From Acidobacteria bacterium RIFCSPLOWO2_12_FULL_68_19 (GTDB lineage: Bacteria > Acidobacteriota > Vicinamibacteria > Vicinamibacterales > UBA2999): a stretch of 64,000 nucleotides of DNA. The stretch is from the NCBI GenBank assembly GCA_001767525.1, contig MELF01000049.1:1-64000 (forward strand). Reading direction: 5' to 3'. This document shows positions 16,407 to 26,109 of the stretch, in pieces; positions within the stretch are counted from its first letter, which is position 1, and every line of letters starts with the position of its first letter. Both the position numbers and the translations under genes were made by a program. The notes beneath the pieces were generated by a model. The model was not told where the DNA came from. It saw only the letters and a list, made by a program, of their open reading frames with translations, and searched no databases.

Positions 16407-16651
16407 GGCGGCGACAGATCGAACTCGTTGCCTCGGAAACACGCCAGGAGGGACACCGGCCGGCGTCGGCCGCCGGCACCGCCGTCACCACGATACACGA
16501 GCGGACCTTCGCCCCGTCATCGCCCAGCGCGAACAGGTCGTCGAACCCGATGTACGGATCCCGGAGAGGAACGCGCTGCCGGCGAGACCCGACGGCGGAT
16601 GTCATGAGCTGTCGTCAACTCGGAAGCCGACTGCGTCGTATTGAGGTACCG

Positions 16652-17740
16652 ATGCGAGTTGTACTTGCGGCGGCCGTCGCCCTTGTCGGGCTCTCCCTCT
16701 CGGCGGCCGACGCCCAGAATCGCCCCTCGACCCCGCGGGTGGAGCTGCGCTCGGCGCCGCTGCTCCGTCTTTCCGGCGAGGTTGACAGCAACAGTCCTGC
16801 CGTCTGGGAGCGCGTCGCCGGACGCAATCTTCTCTTCGTGATTACGTCCCATTCGGGCACGCCGCGGCGGGCGTGGGGCCGCGATCTGGCGACCTTGAAC
16901 GCCGCGCGCCAGGTGGCGCTGACACCGTGGCCGGGCGGCGGGGTCTGGATGGAGGCGGTCGTCCGCGACATCGACGGCACCTGGTACGGCTACTACCACA
17001 ACGAGATCCCCGCGGAGGTGTGCGGGCGCACGGACAAGGTGATTCCACGAATCGGCGCCGCCAGGTCGCGCGACCGCGGCAACAACTGGGAGGACCTCGG
17101 TATCGTCGTCGAGGCGCCGCCGCGCTCGTACGTCTGCAACACGAGCAACCAGTACTTCGTCGGCGGCGTCGGCGACTTCAGCGTGCACCTCGATGCGGAG
17201 TCGCGCGATCTGTACTTCTTCTATTCGCTGTACCTCCGCACCCCGATGTCCCAGGGCGTCGGCATCGCCCGTCTGGCCTGGGCCGATCGCGACGCGCCGG
17301 TCGGCAAGATCACGGTCTGGCGCAACGATGCGTGGATGCCCGCCACGGCCGTGCGCGCCCCCGAGGGAGAGCCGCGCTGGTTCTATCCCGCGGCGATGCC
17401 GATCTTCCCCGCCGCCGAGTCGTGGCACGATGCGGATCGGATCGTCGACGCGTTCTGGGGGCCGTCGGTGCACTGGAACACGCAAGTCGGCCGGTACGTC
17501 ATGCTGCTCAACCGCGCCAAGGACGTCGGGTACGAACAGGAGGGCGTCTACGTCTCGTTCGCCCCGTCGCTGACGGATCCGCGTCAGTGGACCCCACCCG
17601 TGCGGATACTCAAGGGCGGCAACTGGTACCCGCAGGTGCTCGGCCTCGACGAAGGATCGGGCACCGACAAGACCGCCGGGGAGTGGGCGCGGTTCTTCAT
17701 GCTCGGCGAGTCGCGGCACCTGATTCGTTTCCTACGGTAG
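16652..17740 (+). CDS. secreted beta-propeller-like protein of unknown function
   Basis: A 362-residue protein with a signal peptide (MRVVLAAAVALVGLSLSAADAQ). The mature part has repeated strands with W/Y-rich blade edges (WYGYYHNE, GIARLAWADRDAPVGKITVWRND, YVMLLNRAKD, PSLTDPRQWTPPVRIL), the style of five-bladed propellers seen in glycoside hydrolase clans (GH43/GH32-like). I cannot place the acidic catalytic residues, so enzyme activity is not claimed. GAGG five bases upstream of the ATG at 16652 supports the start; the frame is open further upstream without support. Confidence 0.62.
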   Translation: MRVVLAAAVALVGLSLSAADAQNRPSTPRVELRSAPLLRLSGEVDSNSPAVWERVAGRNLLFVITSHSGTPRRAWGRDLATLNAARQVALTPWPGGGVWMEAVVRDIDGTWYGYYHNEIPAEVCGRTDKVIPRIGAARSRDRGNNWEDLGIVVEAPPRSYVCNTSNQYFVGGVGDFSVHLDAESRDLYFFYSLYLRTPMSQGVGIARLAWADRDAPVGKITVWRNDAWMPATAVRAPEGEPRWFYPAAMPIFPAAESWHDADRIVDAFWGPSVHWNTQVGRYVMLLNRAKDVGYEQEGVYVSFAPSLTDPRQWTPPVRILKGGNWYPQVLGLDEGSGTDKTAGEWARFFMLGESRHLIRFLR

Positions 17741-17832
17741 CGGCCACCTCCGCATCGGCGAGTCGCGCCGAAGTCCACCTGCGGAGACAGCCCATTTTCA
17801 AACCGCCCCGTTTTTGTGTAAGCTGTCGCTCC

Positions 17833-18204
17833 ATGGCCTTCGTTATCACTGATCCGTGCATTGGAACCAAGGACGCTGCGTGCGTCGACGTCTGTCCGGT
17901 CGACTGCATCCACCCGCGGAAGGATGAGCCGGAGTTCGCAACCTCCACGATGCTGTACATCCATCCCGACGAGTGTATCGATTGCGGGGCGTGCGTGCCC
18001 GCCTGTCCCGTGGCCGCCATCTACGACAGTCCGGACTCGACGCCCGCCAGCCAGAAGGCTCTGATCCAGGCGAACGCGGTCTACCGCGCGAACGACGCCG
18101 ACGCGATGGCGCGCGCCGAGGCGCTCGTCAAGGCGCATGTCGCCGGGCATGCCGATCTGATGGGCATCGCGCCGGCCGAGCGGGCCGCGGCACACGCCAA
18201 GTAA
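17833..18204 (+). CDS. 7Fe ferredoxin, [3Fe-4S][4Fe-4S]
   Basis: A 123-residue cytoplasmic ferredoxin. Cluster ligands are C9, C17, C21 and C25 in the first motif (C-x7-C-x3-CP) and C49, C52, C55 and C59 in the second (CIDCGACVPACP); the wide first spacing is typical of seven-iron ferredoxins (FdxA type). It carries single electrons at low potential between oxidoreductases. There is no Shine-Dalgarno before the ATG; TAAGCT at 17819-17824 lies eight bases upstream, suggesting a leaderless or near-leaderless message. A heptamer repeat array follows the stop within eight bases. Confidence 0.9.
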   Translation: MAFVITDPCIGTKDAACVDVCPVDCIHPRKDEPEFATSTMLYIHPDECIDCGACVPACPVAAIYDSPDSTPASQKALIQANAVYRANDADAMARAEALVKAHVAGHADLMGIAPAERAAAHAK

Positions 18205-18211
18205 CTCAGTC

Positions 18212-18260
18212 GGTAGCCGGTAGGTGGTAGCCGGTAGGCGGTAGCCGGTAGGCGGTTGGT
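18212..18260 (+). repeat. GGTAGNN heptamer array after the ferredoxin gene
   Basis: Seven consecutive 7-base units: GGTAGCC, GGTAGGT, GGTAGCC, GGTAGGC, GGTAGCC, GGTAGGC and GGTTGGT. Related arrays lie after ahcY (37344-37390) and glnA (60330-60473). Confidence 0.9.
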
Positions 18261-18340
18261 TTTCGTCTAGCGGTCGGTGCACGCACGGCGTGATTGTCGG
18301 CGCATGCGTCCTGTCCGCGTCGCCGAGCGCGCGACTCTGC

Positions 18341-21300
18341 CTAGATGCGCAGCAGCACCGCCCGCGCACGCCGCCCGAGCGCCGCTCCCACGGCTCCCGC
18401 ATAGAGTCGCACCTGCCGCTCGTATCGCTCCAGGGCGCCGTCGAGCTCGCGGTCGGTCTTGAAGTCGACGACGACTACTTCGTCGCCCATGACGTAGGCC
18501 AGATCGACATTTCCTTCCACCAGCCGGCCGTCGTCGAGCCGCCAGGTCACCGGCGTCTCCCGGTAGCACACGCCGGCCGAGGCGGCGCGCGCCGCCTCGC
18601 GGCCGATCGGATGCCGCAGCACGAGGCGTGCGGCCCCGGCCGCCGCCGATACCTCCTCGGGTGTCGCGCCGAGCAGACGTCCGTGCACCTCGGCGAGCCG
18701 CCAGACCGTATCGTGATCGGCGTCGAGCGGCGCGTCGGCGAGCAGGGCGTGTACCAGCGTTCCGAAGCGGGCGCCGCCGGGATGGACCTCGCCCGGCGAC
18801 ACCGCCTCGACCGTGACGTGGACATGCTCGAACCCGGAATCCGGATCCCCGATCCCGGCGTACTCGGTGGCGGTGACCACGTCGATCGACGGTCGCGCCG
18901 CCGAGGCGAGCGCCGCCTCGCGTGTCTTCTGCCACGAGGTGTACTCGTCGAGGCGCGCGCGCAGCACCGCCGGCGCCACGTCGCGGACGATCAGGTCGTC
19001 GCGACGCAGGCCGAAGGACGTCTGCGCGCCGAGCTCGAGCGCGTCGGGCGCCCACCAGACGACGGTGACGTCCTCGACTCCCTCACCGGCCCGGCTCGAG
19101 TCGGACGGCAGGTCCGCGTGGATGCGATGTTCCCCGGGGCACACGGTACGAGGCGACGCCGGATCGCCATCCGGCCGGTTCAGTACCGAGTCTCGGCTCG
19201 TAAAGTGCGGGCAGCCGGGCGCGGCCGCGTGCCGACGCCGCGCGTCCTCGGGCGGATAGATGGTCCTGTTGAGGGGCGCGATCCACCCTTCGCCGTAGGG
19301 TTCGTCACCGACCGCCGGCACGACGAGGAGGTCCCGGGCGCGCGTCGCGGCGACGTACGCGATGCGCTCGCCTTCAGCCCGCTCGCGATCGAGCTCGAGG
19401 TCTCTGTGGTCGTTGAGATCCTTCGGCGACCATCCACCGATGCGCAGCGCGCATACCTTCCGCGGCGGATCCAGGTGCCGCGATGCCTCGTACGGCATGA
19501 GCCTCGCGGTCAGGTCGGCGAGAATCACCACGGGGAATTCCAGGCCTTTCGCCTTGTGCACCGTCATCAACCGGACGCCCTCGCTCCCTTCTTCGAGGAT
19601 CGGCGCCTCCGCCGGCTGGCGCACCGATGCCTCGGCCTGGAGCGACTCGACGAAGCCGCGGAACGACATGCCGCCGTTCATCTCGTACTGGCGGGCCAGC
19701 TCGGCGACGTGCAGCACGTTGGCCAGCGCCTGCTCGCCGCCGGGGCGCAGCACGAACCCGACGTGCGCGCGTGTCCGTTCCAGGAGCGCCGCGATCGTGT
19801 CCGCGACGGGCCGGCGATTCCGCGCCTGGTGCAGCGCGGCGAGGCACGCCAGGCCGTCGCGAATCGGCTGGAGGTGCGGCGGGAGAGGTTCGGGCACGCG
19901 GAACGGGTGGAAACACCGCGCCGTCTGGAAGTATTCGAGCAGTTCCTCGTCGCCGACGGAAAACAGCCCTCCCCGCAGCGTGGCGAACACCGAAAGCTGA
20001 TCGTCCGGCCACTCGACCGCCGTCAGCGCGGCGCGCAGCGTCTCGACCTCGTCACGGCCGTGAAAGCTCCTGCCTCCAACGAGCAGATGGCGAATACCGC
20101 GCGCTTCGAGCGCCTCCACGTACGGGCGCGTGACGTCCTCGCCGTAGCTGAGAAACCGTCGAAACAGGATGCAGATGTGGCGCGCCTCGATCGGCACGCG
20201 CGCCCCTGGAACGCGGCGCTCGGTCACCGTCCAGCCGCTCCTTCTGACGAGCCAGTCCACGTACGCGCCGACGGCGTCGGGAAGCGACCGCTCGATCTCC
20301 CTGGCGGCGATGAACCGCTGGCCGTACGGCTTCGGAACCGGGAGCGCCACCACCGACGGTTGACCCGCGTGGTCCGCTCGCGCCGGCTCGAGCGGGACGT
20401 GGCGCGCCTGCAGCGCCTCCGAGTCGCCGTCCATGACCGGCCGGAACGCCGTGTTCACGGCGCGCTGGATGTTCGGGACGCTGCGGAAGCTCTTGCGCAA
20501 CTCCACCTGCCGTGCGCCCGCCTTTGTCAACTGCTCCGAGACGCGCCGGTAGGTGTCGACATCGGCGCGCCGGAAGCGGTAGATCGACTGCTTCGGATCG
20601 CCGACGATGAACAGCTTGCCCGGGAGCGGCCGGACGCGTTCCCAGTCGGTTTCGTCCGGGTCAGCCGAGGAGAGCAGCAGCAGGAGCTCCGCCTGCAGCG
20701 GATCGGTGTCCTGGAACTCGTCGACGAAGATCCGGGTGAATCGCGCCTGGAAGTGCGCCCGCACGTCGGCGCGGTCGCGCACCAGATCGCGCGCGCCTAG
20801 CAGCAGATCGAGGAAATCCATCGCCCCTTCGCGGGCTTTGAGCCGCTCGTATTCCCCGACACACGCGAGCAGATCCTCGTGCAGGAGGGACGCGAGATCC
20901 GCGTCGGCGCGCCCCTGGAATTCCGCCAGCGCCTCCATCAGCGCGTCGCGCGCCTCGAGCACCTGCGCACGAGTGGTGCCCTTGCCGTAGGTCGCCCCGC
21001 TCCCCTTCCGGGCGCGCCGGAAGTCGCGGTTGCGGCGCAGGTCGACCAACTGCGCCTCCAGGCCGTCCAGATCGGGATCCGGGAGCCGGGATCCCGGGCC
21101 CGGTCGCCGCCGCAGCTCTCGACTGAGCCGCCTCACCGGCTCGGTGTCGGCGAACAGGGTGTCGCCCGCATACGCAGGACCGGCGGAACAATCGGCGCAC
21201 GCGTGCACGAGGTCGGCCAGCCGCGCCACCGCGCCGGCGCGGTCGAACGGCTCCCGCGTCCACGGACCTCCGAAATCGCGCCACGCGGTGAGCTCGTGGG

Positions 21301-21865
21301 CGGCGCGGCGCAGACGTTCGATCGGCCCGTCCTCGTCCGGCTCGCCGGGACGAACCGCACGGCCCGTCCGGCGGAGGGATCGGCGAATCCCCTCCGGCGG
21401 CTCCTCCAACTGGCGTTGGAGCCAGAGGTCGAACGCCTGATCGAAGAGCCGCTGCGCCTGGGCCTCGCTGAGCACGCGAAACAAGGGGTCGATCCTTGCT
21501 TCGACGGGGCGCTCCCGCAGCAGATCCGCGCAGAAGCCGTGAATCGTGCTGACGTGCGCTTCTTCCAGGTTCTGCACCGCCGCCGTGAGCCGCGCCGCGA
21601 CCTCCGGACTGGTCGTCTCGTGGCGTTCCGCCTCGAGCCGCTGCCGGAGGCGCAGCTTCAGCTCGCCGGCCGCCTTCTCCGTGAACGTCACCGCTACGAT
21701 CCCGTGCACGTCGGCGCGTCCTTCGGCGATCACGCGCACCATGCGCTGCACCAGTTCGGTCGTCTTCCCGGTGCCTGCGGCGGCCTCGACGAGGAGCGTT
21801 TCGTCGAGAGCGGACCTGATGCGCGCGCGGGCGGCGCCGTCGGATCGATCGGCGGTGGCGGTCAC
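18341..21865 (-). CDS. addA: AddA-type UvrD-like helicase/nuclease
   Basis: A 1174-residue SF1 helicase. Walker A is EAAAGTGKTTELVQR near residue 28; VAVTFTEKAAGELKLRLR is motif Ia; DEFQDTDPLQ is motif II; and GDPKQSIYRFRRAD is motif III. The C-terminus has a RecB-like nuclease motif (GNVDLAYVMGDEVVVVDFKTD). With AddB it would process double-strand breaks for RecA loading. The start overlaps the addB stop as ATGA (21862-21865). Two heptamer-repeat stretches (21074-21103 and 18831-18860) lie in frame inside the gene, encoding Gly/Pro/Asp-rich segments. Confidence 0.88.
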   Translation of the reverse strand: MTATADRSDGAARARIRSALDETLLVEAAAGTGKTTELVQRMVRVIAEGRADVHGIVAVTFTEKAAGELKLRLRQRLEAERHETTSPEVAARLTAAVQNLEEAHVSTIHGFCADLLRERPVEARIDPLFRVLSEAQAQRLFDQAFDLWLQRQLEEPPEGIRRSLRRTGRAVRPGEPDEDGPIERLRRAAHELTAWRDFGGPWTREPFDRAGAVARLADLVHACADCSAGPAYAGDTLFADTEPVRRLSRELRRRPGPGSRLPDPDLDGLEAQLVDLRRNRDFRRARKGSGATYGKGTTRAQVLEARDALMEALAEFQGRADADLASLLHEDLLACVGEYERLKAREGAMDFLDLLLGARDLVRDRADVRAHFQARFTRIFVDEFQDTDPLQAELLLLLSSADPDETDWERVRPLPGKLFIVGDPKQSIYRFRRADVDTYRRVSEQLTKAGARQVELRKSFRSVPNIQRAVNTAFRPVMDGDSEALQARHVPLEPARADHAGQPSVVALPVPKPYGQRFIAAREIERSLPDAVGAYVDWLVRRSGWTVTERRVPGARVPIEARHICILFRRFLSYGEDVTRPYVEALEARGIRHLLVGGRSFHGRDEVETLRAALTAVEWPDDQLSVFATLRGGLFSVGDEELLEYFQTARCFHPFRVPEPLPPHLQPIRDGLACLAALHQARNRRPVADTIAALLERTRAHVGFVLRPGGEQALANVLHVAELARQYEMNGGMSFRGFVESLQAEASVRQPAEAPILEEGSEGVRLMTVHKAKGLEFPVVILADLTARLMPYEASRHLDPPRKVCALRIGGWSPKDLNDHRDLELDRERAEGERIAYVAATRARDLLVVPAVGDEPYGEGWIAPLNRTIYPPEDARRRHAAAPGCPHFTSRDSVLNRPDGDPASPRTVCPGEHRIHADLPSDSSRAGEGVEDVTVVWWAPDALELGAQTSFGLRRDDLIVRDVAPAVLRARLDEYTSWQKTREAALASAARPSIDVVTATEYAGIGDPDSGFEHVHVTVEAVSPGEVHPGGARFGTLVHALLADAPLDADHDTVWRLAEVHGRLLGATPEEVSAAAGAARLVLRHPIGREAARAASAGVCYRETPVTWRLDDGRLVEGNVDLAYVMGDEVVVVDFKTDRELDGALERYERQVRLYAGAVGAALGRRARAVLLRI
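18831..18860. repeat. GGATCC-type heptamer repeat inside addA (3' part)
   Basis: Read on the plus strand, units ACCCGGA, ATCCGGA, TCCCCGA and TCCCGGC follow one another in frame within addA and encode a GDPDSGF segment. The same repeat type occurs at 21074-21103 and, in addB, at 23883-23921. Confidence 0.5.
21074..21103. repeat. GGGATCC heptamer repeat inside addA (5' part)
   Basis: Units GGGATCC, GGGAGCC, GGGATCC and CGGGCCC run in tandem; the second half is partly the reverse complement of the first, so it can fold. On the coding strand it encodes a Pro/Gly-rich linker (PGPGSRLPDPD) between helicase segments. Confidence 0.6.
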
Positions 21866-24800
21866 GGCCGGCTCCTGAGCGCCAGCACGTCGGCCAGCCG
21901 GTCCTGCGGCTTCCCGCTGACACGCCTGAAGACGTCGGGACCACAGACCGGCCTGAAGTCACACCGCCCGCACGCGTCCTCGGCCGGCGCGGCGGCGAGG
22001 AATCCGCTCTCGATCGCCCGGTCGATCACCTGCAGCGCTTCGAGCCCGGCCGCGCGTGTACGCTCGTTCAGCGGGATGGGATGCTCCGAGTAGCTGCCGG
22101 CGGCCGTGCAGTAGAACAGGCGTCCGACGGAGACGGCTCGACCGAGCGCCGCTTCAACCGCCATCCCGTACAGCACCGGCTGCAGCACGGCGCCGCCGCC
22201 GATGACGACCTTCTCGATGCGGTCGGGCCTGCGCCCTGTCTTGTGATCGGTGACGCGCAGCATGCCGGTCGTCCGGTGTTCCTCGACGAGGTCCACGGCG
22301 CCGCGCAGGAGAAACCCGCCGTCCAGCGTGACTTCGCGGCGGACGCTTTCCGCGTCACGCTCCCCAGGCACCGATCCGAACGCGAACTCGAAGTACCGCG
22401 GATGCCACTCTTCCCCGTCGCGGGCGAGGTGCTGGAGCCAGCCGTGCAGGTCGCGGCGGATCGACCCGACCTCGTCGGTCCAGACCCGGTCCACGGCCGG
22501 CACGAGCGCATCGTACGCGCGCGCCGCGACCAGGTCGATCACCTCGTCGAGCACGCCGTGTGCCCGCTCGACCGAGGCCGCGGTCACCGGCAGTTGCCCG
22601 TCGTCGCGGAGCCGGCGCAGGACGCGCGCCTGGATCTCGTGAAACAGGCTGCCCCGTGTGAGCGGGTCCATCCGCTGGAGCGGCTCCGGCTGCTCGAGAG
22701 GCTGCAGCCGGTAGATGGAGGCGAGCAGGAATTGATACGGGCAGGCACTGAACCGCTGCAGCGCCGAAAGCGAGTACGGCCGCGCCGTGAGGCGCTGGGA
22801 GGCGAGCATCTCGCGGGTGTCGTCCACGACGCGGACCAGGCCGTCGTTCACCGACCAGCGGCTCTCGCCGCGCGCCCACCGGTCGATCACCGAACGCCGG
22901 AGACACTCGTTCAGCGTCAACAGATAGTGCGCGTGCCCCTTCACCGCGTCGCGATCCGGGTCATCGAGCAGCCGCCGGAGCACCGCCAGGTCGTGCTCGA
23001 GATCGTCGATCGCCTCGTCCGGCCGGGTCGGCGCCGGCCAGGCCAGCGTGGCGTCGCCCGCCCCGCGGGCGCGCTCCTCGAGCCACTCGTAATCGGGCAC
23101 GCGACCGGTGGCGGCGCGCATCACGTCGAGCGCGTAGAACGACGGGACCCGGGCACGGGCTTCCGACAGTTCGATGCGCGGGTACGACACGTAGAAGCGC
23201 TCGGCGGCCGCGCCGGCGGCCAGGTGCAGCAGGAGCCGTTCGCCGGCGAGGCGATGCGGCTGCGTCCGCAGCGAGCGACTGGCCGCGGTCCGCTGTTCGT
23301 CGAGCAGCAGCGGATCCCCGAGGGGCTTCTGCGGGAACAGCCGCTCGGCCAGGCCGGGCACGAACACCACTCGGAAGCTGCGGCCCCGCGCCTGCTGCGG
23401 GGTGCCCACGAATACCCGCCCGAAGCGGCGCATCGGCGGCTCGGTTTCGAGCGTCAGGAGGCGTGGGCTCAGCACCCGGCGGGCCTCGTCCAGATCGATT
23501 GGACCGATGTCCGCCATGGGTCGCAGGTCGGCCAGCACGCGGAGCACATGCGCGGGGCTGCGCAGGGCGCGCGGGGCGAGCCGGGCAAAGGCGTCGAGCC
23601 ACACGCCCCAGGTGGCCCTACGCGGCCAGGCAGCCAGCTCCTCGACGATGGGCAGCGCGAAGCGGCGCAGGTGTTCGAGCTGCTGGCGCGTGAGGCGCAG
23701 CGTCTGTACCAGGCCGCTGTCGGAGCCGTGCTCGTGCTCGGCCTCCGCGATCTGGCGGTCGAGCTCCGCCGCCTTGCCGGCCAGCCGGCGCTGCCAGCGC
23801 GTGGCGTCCAGGCCGATGACGGCCGCGTCGATGAGCAGCTTCTCCCATCGCCACGGCGCCCGCAGGGTGCCGCCGATCGCGCCGGGATCCGAGACCGGGG
23901 ATCCGGGACCCGGAGATTCGAGGGTCTCGTCCTCGAGTGCCTCGCCCGGCGACCGCGTTTCATCGGGGAGCCCGAATGCCTCGTCCGGCGCGGGGACCCA
24001 GTCACCCGCTCCGTAGAGGCCGGAGGGGCTCCGCCGGGCGGCGCCGTCCTGGGACGCGGGCTCGCCGCCACCCATCCGAGGGACCTGGCCGAGCGACAGA
24101 TATTCGGCGAATCGCGACGCCGAGAGATGTTCTCCCGCGCACGCGACGAGCGCGAGAAAGGCCCGTCCAGCCGGGTGCGGCCGCCGAGTGCCGCGATCGA
24201 ACCATGCCGGAACGCCCGCGCGTCCGAGCGCGTGCTCGAGCAGGCCGAAGTAGTGCTGCGGCGATCGCACGAGCACCGCCATCTCGTCGAACCGTACGCC
24301 CCTGCGCGCTTCAGCCAGGATCCGGCGCGCAATCTCGACCGCCTCACGACCTTCGCCGGGAGCGGAAAACAGGCAGACGGACCCGTCGAACTCCTCGTGC
24401 CGCGGTGGCTCTTCGTCGGTGACGAACAGGAACCGGCCGAGGCGCGCCAGGTCGGTCGATCCCGCGGACACGTGCTCTTCGAAGGTCGCCCCAATCGAGT
24501 TGAGATGATCGAGCGTGTCGCGGTCGCCCCGTGGAACGGTGGCGAGCGCCGTCCCGGCCTGACCGACGAGTGCCTGGACGAACTGCCGCTCGACGTCGTG
24601 ATCGATCGGCACGTCGAGCAGGAGCACCAACTCGTACTTGGGGCGGACTCCACCGGCCAGGCGCGCCTCGCGCAGGACCGCCGCGGCCGTACCGAAGAGC
24701 CCCGCGCGATCGACGGAAGCGGCCTCGGCAAACAACGTCTCGAAGCGGTCGAGGAGCCACGCGAGGTCCGGCCCGGCGCGAGAGAGCGGCACGAGCGCGT

Positions 24801-25236
24801 CCGAGCCGAGGCCCTCGAGGCGCAGTTCCTGCAGCGTGCGGGCGAGTGCCCGGGGGAATCCGGGCGTGTCGGCCACCGGTGCGAAGTAGCGGAGCGCCGA
24901 CGCGCGAACGGCATCGAAGACGGCGCGCGCGGCCACCGCCTCGGCGCCGAGCCGAGTGCTCGGGGCGGTCTGCCCCGCAGCCAGCGCGAGGAGCGCGGTT
25001 CGCGCCGCCGCCTGCGTGAGGCTCAGGCGCTCCATCCCGAACGTGGCGGGGACTGTCGTCGCCACGTCGCGTGCGAGGTCGTCGGCCGCGCCGCGCGAGG
25101 CGCCGACGACGAGCACCGGGCTGCCGGGTGCGCACGCCCGGAGCGCATCGCCCGCGACGGCCAGGCGGTCGGCTGCGGAGGACGAGACAACAACGCGAAG
25201 GGAGCGTGGGCTGGAGGTCGAACGGAGCAGGGTCAT
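21862..25236 (-). CDS. addB: AddB-type nuclease subunit with PD-(D/E)XK and Fe-S motifs
   Basis: A 1124-residue partner of AddA. The C-terminal third has the nuclease motif (GAVDLVEEHRTTG ... RVTDHKTGR) and the cysteine set CGRCDFRPVC that, with an upstream Cys, would hold the [4Fe-4S] cluster typical of AddB. The N-terminal helicase-like region is degenerate, with no clear Walker A, as in AddB. A Pro/Gly/Glu-rich insert (about residues 435-460) coincides with a GGATCC heptamer repeat. No Shine-Dalgarno or -10 is obvious before the ATG at 25236. The complex makes recombinogenic 3' ends. Confidence 0.83.
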   Translation of the reverse strand: MTLLRSTSSPRSLRVVVSSSAADRLAVAGDALRACAPGSPVLVVGASRGAADDLARDVATTVPATFGMERLSLTQAAARTALLALAAGQTAPSTRLGAEAVAARAVFDAVRASALRYFAPVADTPGFPRALARTLQELRLEGLGSDALVPLSRAGPDLAWLLDRFETLFAEAASVDRAGLFGTAAAVLREARLAGGVRPKYELVLLLDVPIDHDVERQFVQALVGQAGTALATVPRGDRDTLDHLNSIGATFEEHVSAGSTDLARLGRFLFVTDEEPPRHEEFDGSVCLFSAPGEGREAVEIARRILAEARRGVRFDEMAVLVRSPQHYFGLLEHALGRAGVPAWFDRGTRRPHPAGRAFLALVACAGEHLSASRFAEYLSLGQVPRMGGGEPASQDGAARRSPSGLYGAGDWVPAPDEAFGLPDETRSPGEALEDETLESPGPGSPVSDPGAIGGTLRAPWRWEKLLIDAAVIGLDATRWQRRLAGKAAELDRQIAEAEHEHGSDSGLVQTLRLTRQQLEHLRRFALPIVEELAAWPRRATWGVWLDAFARLAPRALRSPAHVLRVLADLRPMADIGPIDLDEARRVLSPRLLTLETEPPMRRFGRVFVGTPQQARGRSFRVVFVPGLAERLFPQKPLGDPLLLDEQRTAASRSLRTQPHRLAGERLLLHLAAGAAAERFYVSYPRIELSEARARVPSFYALDVMRAATGRVPDYEWLEERARGAGDATLAWPAPTRPDEAIDDLEHDLAVLRRLLDDPDRDAVKGHAHYLLTLNECLRRSVIDRWARGESRWSVNDGLVRVVDDTREMLASQRLTARPYSLSALQRFSACPYQFLLASIYRLQPLEQPEPLQRMDPLTRGSLFHEIQARVLRRLRDDGQLPVTAASVERAHGVLDEVIDLVAARAYDALVPAVDRVWTDEVGSIRRDLHGWLQHLARDGEEWHPRYFEFAFGSVPGERDAESVRREVTLDGGFLLRGAVDLVEEHRTTGMLRVTDHKTGRRPDRIEKVVIGGGAVLQPVLYGMAVEAALGRAVSVGRLFYCTAAGSYSEHPIPLNERTRAAGLEALQVIDRAIESGFLAAAPAEDACGRCDFRPVCGPDVFRRVSGKPQDRLADVLALRSRP
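23883..23921. repeat. GGATCCG heptamer repeat inside addB
   Basis: Units GGATCCG, AGACCGG, GGATCCG, GGACCCG and GAGATTC follow one another. They encode a low-complexity ESPGPGSPVSDPG segment between two well-formed parts of AddB, so the array behaves as an in-frame insertion. Confidence 0.55.
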
Positions 25237-25328
25237 CGCACTCTGCTGTCCCGGCCATCGTGCCGGGTCTCCGGTACGGCAGCACCCCGCTGCCGTGTCA
25301 TCGGGCGAACGATACCACGAAGGAGCCG

Positions 25329-25757
25329 CTACCGCGCCGGGCAGGGATCGGACAGGAGCTGAAATCCTTCGACGTCGATGACCACCTGGTTGTACATCGG
25401 GTCGCGGATCGGGTCGCGCGGCATGGCGCCGCCGATGCGCACGCGGCCGCCGAAGATCTTCAGACCTCCGGGACCGGACAGATCCGACTTCCGCACCAGA
25501 CCGGTGATTTCCACCATCGAGCCTTCACGCTTTCGGATGTCGGCGAGCAGCTGTCGCGGCCCGGAGAGCCTGAACCGGCGTCCGGGCCGGATGCCGGACG
25601 CGCTGATTTCACGTCCGTCCGCCTCCGTCACGACAAAGGCGCGGTCGTGCGCACAGCCGGACAGCGTGACGCGGGCGGAGTCGCTCGGAACAGGGCGTTC
25701 CTGGGCGCCGGCGGGCGTGGACGCCATCAGGAGCAGGAGCGCTACGAGCGCCGGCAT
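25329..25757 (-). CDS. small secreted protein of unknown function
   Basis: About 142 residues: a signal peptide MPALVALLLLMASTPAGAQ, then a compact, strand-rich domain with ITGLVRKSDLSGPGG and VVIDVEGFQLLSDPC. The two mature cysteines (TLSGCAHD and SDPC) could form a disulfide. The pattern suggests a small OB-fold-like domain, but no family is recognised. TACACT exactly six bases before the ATG at 25757 sets the start and agrees with the signal peptide; the frame is open to a GTG at 25784. It is followed by addB in the other direction of travel, with a separate upstream MITE-like element. Confidence 0.6.
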   Translation of the reverse strand: MPALVALLLLMASTPAGAQERPVPSDSARVTLSGCAHDRAFVVTEADGREISASGIRPGRRFRLSGPRQLLADIRKREGSMVEITGLVRKSDLSGPGGLKIFGGRVRIGGAMPRDPIRDPMYNQVVIDVEGFQLLSDPCPAR

Positions 25758-25812
25758 CGCATGAGTGTAGATCACGAACCGCACATCCGGGCGCGCCGAT
25801 CGCCGGACTTAA

Positions 25813-26045
25813 CCCGCACTATTCATGAATCAGTCGTTCACGCTTCTCGGTGCTCGGTGCTCGGTTCGTGTTCACATTCCCTTCGCGGGTTCGCGGTTCA
25901 AGGTTCGGAGATCTCTGGCTCGTCCTCGCCGGAACACCTCGAACCGGCTCGAAGGTGACCGACAAACGGCAGAACCGAACCGGAACACGAACGGAGAAGA
26001 GAGAACCCAGCAGTGTGAACGACGCGTTCGTGAATAATCCAGGTT
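25813..26045 (+). mobile_element. MITE-like element, copy 1
   Basis: A 233-base non-coding element, about 88 percent identical by eye to 35289-35513 read in reverse complement. Its ends are imperfect inverted repeats of about 33 bases (left ATTCATGAATCAGTCGTTCA; right, reversed, ATTCACGAACGCGTCGTTCA). The interior is rich in GAACCG/GTTCGG. It encodes nothing. The 352-base gap between the secreted-protein gene and pdxH is mostly this element. The transposase that would move it is not in the window. Confidence 0.72.
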
Positions 26046-26109
26046 CATGCGCCGGCACGGAGGCTTCTGTCGCGCGGGGGCCGGGGAAGGAGTCCGGGAT
26101 CTGCGGTAC

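Noticed and set aside
22081-25362. A 1,093-codon plus-strand open frame opposite addB, and a similar 836-codon frame opposite addA (18290-20800)
   Set aside because: Both are shadows of addAB on the other strand; no motifs, skewed composition.
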